A stretch of 64,000 nucleotides of DNA, from contig DDEZ01000002.1 of NCBI GenBank assembly GCA_002336805.1, positions 496,001-560,000 on the forward strand, read 5' to 3'. Origin of the DNA: Bacteroidetes bacterium UBA1941 (GTDB lineage: Bacteria; Bacteroidota; Bacteroidia; Chitinophagales; LD1). Position numbers and translations under genes: made by a program. This document shows positions 60,905 through 64,000 of this stretch, piece by piece (the first letter of the stretch is position 1; each line of letters opens with the position of its first letter). The notes under the pieces are model-generated. The model worked only from the letters and a program-made list of their open reading frames with translations. It was not told the origin of the DNA and ran no database searches.

Positions 60905-61961
60905 GATCACAAGTGATATGATCGACCTCCTGCGGGACCTGATTGCCATACCTTCTTTCAGCAGAGAGGAGCATGGCACGGCTGACCGTATACAGGCTTA
61001 TCTCGCCGCAAGCGGCATACCAGTTCATCGTAAGGGTAACAATGTCTGGACTCAGAATAAATTCTTTACCACAGGCAAAAAGACGCTCCTACTAAACTCA
61101 CACCATGATACCGTGAAACCCAATAAGGGCTACACCAGAGATCCACACATTCCTGCAGTAGAAGATGGCAGGATCTACGGTCTGGGCAGTAATGATGCTG
61201 GCGGGCCACTCGTATCGCTGCTAGGTGTATTCTTGTATTACTATGAGCGTTCAGACCTTCCGTTCAACATGGTATATGCAGCCACAGCGGAGGAGGAGAT
61301 ATCAGGCGCCGGTGGAGTAGAGAGTCTGATCCCGGATATAGAGCCCATAGATCTGGCCATAGTAGGCGAGCCCACATGTATGCATATGGCAGTGGCGGAG
61401 AGAGGGCTGTTAGTGATAGATTGTACTGCTCAGGGAGTGGCAGGCCACGCCGCCCGCCAGGAGGGTGTCAATGCGATCTATAAGGCCATGCAGGATATTG
61501 ATTGGTTTCGTAGTTATAGATTTGAGAAGGTCTCTCCATGGCTCGGCGAGGTGACTATGAATGTCACGATCATCAATGCCGGGACTGCACATAATCAGGT
61601 TCCAGCCGAGTGCACTTTTACTGTGGACATAAGACTGAACGATTTTTATACTCACGCAGAGGTCCTTGAAGTGATAAGGCAGCACGTGTCATGCCAAGTA
61701 AAGGAGAGGTCTACCCGTATCAAACCATCATTCATACCGGTGGAGCACCCGGTATTGATATCTGCTCAGACGCTCGGTATCCCACGCTATGGATCACCCA
61801 CTACCTCTGATATGGCATTGATGCCATGGCCATCTGTCAAAATGGGACCCGGCGACTCAGCACGCTCACATAGTGCTGATGAGTACATCTACATACAAGA
61901 GATAGAAGAAGGCATCCACAAGTATATTTCCCTGTTAGATCATTATTTCTCAAAAGCATAA
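60882..61961 (+). CDS. argE: M20-family acylornithine/acylcitrulline deacylase
   Basis: A 359-residue Zn-dependent M20 peptidase-fold enzyme that removes the acyl group. Metal ligands: LLNSHHDTVKPNKGYTRDPH (His and Asp), LGSNDAGGPLVS (Asp), TAEEEISGAGG (Glu), VGEPTCMHMAVAE (Asp/Glu region). With ArgF' earlier in the pathway, the physiological substrate is probably N-acylcitrulline. ATG 60882 is chosen; ATG 60867 is possible. It overlaps argB by 23 bases. It ends nine bases before argH. Confidence 0.9.
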   Translation: MAHASVDKITSDMIDLLRDLIAIPSFSREEHGTADRIQAYLAASGIPVHRKGNNVWTQNKFFTTGKKTLLLNSHHDTVKPNKGYTRDPHIPAVEDGRIYGLGSNDAGGPLVSLLGVFLYYYERSDLPFNMVYAATAEEEISGAGGVESLIPDIEPIDLAIVGEPTCMHMAVAERGLLVIDCTAQGVAGHAARQEGVNAIYKAMQDIDWFRSYRFEKVSPWLGEVTMNVTIINAGTAHNQVPAECTFTVDIRLNDFYTHAEVLEVIRQHVSCQVKERSTRIKPSFIPVEHPVLISAQTLGIPRYGSPTTSDMALMPWPSVKMGPGDSARSHSADEYIYIQEIEEGIHKYISLLDHYFSKA

Positions 61962-61970
61962 ACTCTCAAT

Positions 61971-63293
61971 ATGAAACTTTGGCAAAAAAGTACTACCGCA
62001 CAGGACGATCGCTCCCTGGCTACCGAGCTTTTTACTGTAGGCAATGACCGTCACTGGGATCTGCGCCTCGCCTCTTTTGATGTCCGGGGTTCTTTGGCGC
62101 ATGCCGAGATGCTGACTCATGTAGGTGTTATTACTACAGATGAGTTTGAGCAGATCAAAGCTGGGCTGAACGATATACTGGCTGAGATCAGCAGGGGGGA
62201 ATTTCAGATCGAGGCACATGTAGAGGATGTCCACTCACAGGTAGAGAAAACACTGACTGAGCGCATCGGAGAGGCTGGCAAGAAACTGCATACCGGCCGC
62301 TCACGCAATGATCAGGTACTGGTAGACCTGAAACTTTACCTGAAAGATGAGCTGGTGCAGATAGCCGCTCAGGTCATAGAGCTATTTGACCGCTGGCAGG
62401 AGCTGAGTGAGCATCACAAGGATGACTTACTGCCCGGCTATACTCATTTCCAGCTGGCCATGCCATCGTCATTCGGGCTGTGGTTTGGCGCATATGCAGA
62501 GAGCCTGGTAGACGACATGGAGGCACTTGTAGCTGCTTATAAAATTGTAGATAAGAATCCGCTGGGCTCAGGGGCGGGGTACGGATCAGCATTTCCGCTG
62601 AATAGGTCCATGACTACAGAGCTGCTGTCTTTTGGTGAAATGAACTATAACTCGGTCTATGCACAGATGACCCGTGGCAAGTCTGAGAAGGCCGTCCTCT
62701 CCGCTATCGCTTCAGTGGCTGCCACTATCTCGCGCTTCAGCTATGATGTGTGCCTGTATATGAGCCAGCAGTGGGGCTATATTTCATTTCCGGATTCGCT
62801 TACTACAGGGTCTAGTATCATGCCCCACAAAAAGAACCCGGATATCTTTGAGCTCATCAGAGCCCGCTGCAGCAGGATACAAGCCGCCCCAAACGAAATC
62901 ACGATGCTCTGCAACAACCTTCCGTCAGGGTATCATCGCGATATGCAGCTGACCAAGGATATTACTTTCCCTGCCATAGATAGTATCAGGGAGTGCCTGT
63001 CTATGCTGACATATGCGCTACGCGATGTGCAGGTCCGTACAGGCATACTGGAGGATAAGGTTTTCGATCACCTCTTTAGTGTAGAAGAGATCAATAAGCA
63101 AGTCGTCAATAAAGTGCCGTTTAGGGATGCGTATAGATCGGTAGGCGATTCTATCCATCAGGGCACCTTTGCTCCATCGCGCCATTTGAGCCATACACAC
63201 GAGGGTAGTATTAGCAGGCTATGCACTGCGGAGATCAGGGATATGATGGAGCGCACTTATGCTCCTATCCGGCCTGATACTTCCATTCGCTGA
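61971..63293 (+). CDS. argH: Argininosuccinate lyase
   Basis: A 440-residue member of the fumarase/aspartase fold that splits argininosuccinate into arginine and fumarate. N-terminal WQKSTTAQ and DRHWDLRLASFDVRGSLAHA, central AHVEDVHSQVEKTLTERIGE and HTGRSRNDQVLVDLKLYL, and the flexible signature loop TGSSIMPHKKNPDIFELIRA with its catalytic Ser are all present. It is the last gene of the arginine operon and its stop codon lies in the arm of the terminator hairpin. Confidence 0.95.
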   Translation: MKLWQKSTTAQDDRSLATELFTVGNDRHWDLRLASFDVRGSLAHAEMLTHVGVITTDEFEQIKAGLNDILAEISRGEFQIEAHVEDVHSQVEKTLTERIGEAGKKLHTGRSRNDQVLVDLKLYLKDELVQIAAQVIELFDRWQELSEHHKDDLLPGYTHFQLAMPSSFGLWFGAYAESLVDDMEALVAAYKIVDKNPLGSGAGYGSAFPLNRSMTTELLSFGEMNYNSVYAQMTRGKSEKAVLSAIASVAATISRFSYDVCLYMSQQWGYISFPDSLTTGSSIMPHKKNPDIFELIRARCSRIQAAPNEITMLCNNLPSGYHRDMQLTKDITFPAIDSIRECLSMLTYALRDVQVRTGILEDKVFDHLFSVEEINKQVVNKVPFRDAYRSVGDSIHQGTFAPSRHLSHTHEGSISRLCTAEIRDMMERTYAPIRPDTSIR

Positions 63294-63309
63294 AATCTTC
63301 CTTTCAGCG
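63288..63309 (+). terminator. Terminator-like hairpin at the argH stop codon
   Basis: CGCTGAAA (63288-63295) pairs perfectly with TTTCAGCG (63302-63309), loop TCTTCC. The TGA of argH (63291-63293) is in the left arm. A weak T-rich stretch follows at 63317-63330. Confidence 0.55.
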
Positions 63310-63356
63310 ATCACCCTTATATTTCTCTGTTCCGCTCAGATTAGTAAATTAGTAAT

Positions 63357-64000
63357 ATGGGAAGTCTCGGGAATATATATGCTACGCTCACACCTATAGC
63401 TATCATCTTCGTACTACTGGAGCTCATCCTCTGCTGGTACTATAAGAAGGACCTGATCAGCTTTGAGGAGCTGATCGCTAATTTCGGCACGGCGCTGGGC
63501 AATCAGACCGTCAATGTCCTCGTGGCGGCCGGGGTATATGTCATATATGGGTATCTATGGACGCACTTCAGGCTCATAGATAATATTGAGATGACCTGGT
63601 ATAATTTCTTATTGCTGCTGCTGGGCGTAGATTTCATTTTCTACTGGGTACACCGCTGGGGCCATCATGTCAATATCATGTGGGCTGCACATTCACCACA
63701 TCATTCAGCAGAAGAGATGAATTTTGCCGTAGCCCTGCGCGCCAGTGTCACCCAGCGCCTTTTTTCATTCTTTTTCTTTTGGCCGCTTACCATTATTGGA
63801 TTCAAACCGGTAGATATATATGCTATGACAGGTATTCACCTATTCATAGCGTTCCTTCATCATACCGAGCTCGTCCCTAAATTGTGGCGCTGGGTAGAGT
63901 TCACTTTTACTACCCCATCGCATCACAGAGTGCACCATGGTGTCAATTTTAAATACCTGGACAAGAACTTCGGCGAGTTTTTGATCATCTGGGACCGGGT
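63357..64000 (+). CDS. Fatty acid hydroxylase/sterol desaturase-family protein, N-terminal part (runs off right edge)
   Basis: From ATG 63357 the frame stays open to base 64000 (214 codons). It has at least four membrane helices (PIAIIFVLLELILCWYYKKD, VNVLVAAGVYVIYGYLWTHF, FLLLLLGVDFIFYWVHRWGH). The His boxes of a diiron membrane hydroxylase are visible: HRWGHH, AAHSPHHSAEEMN and TPSHHRVHHGVN. The family hydroxylates or desaturates fatty acids, sterols or carotenoids; the substrate cannot be told. It is separate from the arginine operon, behind its terminator hairpin. Confidence 0.85.
   Translation, partial: MGSLGNIYATLTPIAIIFVLLELILCWYYKKDLISFEELIANFGTALGNQTVNVLVAAGVYVIYGYLWTHFRLIDNIEMTWYNFLLLLLGVDFIFYWVHRWGHHVNIMWAAHSPHHSAEEMNFAVALRASVTQRLFSFFFFWPLTIIGFKPVDIYAMTGIHLFIAFLHHTELVPKLWRWVEFTFTTPSHHRVHHGVNFKYLDKNFGEFLIIWDR

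Overview
The window looks like the chromosome of a Bacteroidota bacterium, most likely in or near the Chitinophagaceae. Several things seen in the sequence point there. Three secreted proteins end in type IX secretion (T9SS) sorting domains, and there is an OMP-barrel TonB-type receptor with a carboxypeptidase-like N-domain. Many start sites have a Bacteroidota -7 box (TAnnTTTG) close upstream. GIN (DUF2807) and PspC-hybrid envelope proteins are present, and the arginine pathway uses an argF'-type carbamoyltransferase. ATA is a common Ile codon. I saw no rRNA, tRNA, CRISPR, phage or insertion sequence.

Layout. 1-1.3 kb: a truncated receptor gene and a small secreted protein are divergent and share a near-identical 25-bp operator-like box. 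1.4-9.4 kb: a same-strand cluster holds an ABC ATPase, an ABC-2 permease fused to an M1 aminopeptidase, a PadR regulator, a PspC hybrid, an RDD protein and a GIN-domain protein; it looks like one envelope-related unit. 9.4-17.5 kb: OsmC, a lipid kinase-like protein, a DMT transporter, ligA, a cytosolic solute-binding-like protein, an alpha/beta hydrolase, a polyprenyl diphosphate synthase and a small PG-binding-domain protein. 17.5-25.8 kb: a minus-strand block with a multi-PAS kinase, a GH3-family enzyme overlapping lptB, and an 1184-residue peptidase-like/TolB-like/barrel protein.

25.8-39.6 kb: mostly housekeeping genes (MBL hydrolase, purT, an RsmF-like methyltransferase, DMT, DNA polymerase III delta', radical SAM, hemolysin III, an EEP-family hydrolase, a sensor kinase, YifB) with two T9SS cargo proteins. 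39.6-49.6 kb: three tandem paralogous lipoproteins and a 2243-residue T9SS adhesin-like protein carrying 153-bp DNA repeats. 49.7-54.7 kb: a LytS/LytTR-type two-component pair and a glycoside hydrolase family 31 enzyme.

54.9-63.3 kb: a complete arginine operon, GNAT-argG-argC-argD-argF'-argB-argE-argH. It is tightly packed, has a long structured leader, and ends in a hairpin overlapping the argH stop codon. A truncated fatty acid hydroxylase/sterol desaturase gene runs off the right edge.

The points most worth a second look are the twin operator, the transporter-peptidase cluster, four convergent gene pairs whose stop codons abut with no spacer, the arginine leader with a candidate leader peptide ending in Arg-Arg, and an unusual Ser at the substrate-selecting position of ArgF'.
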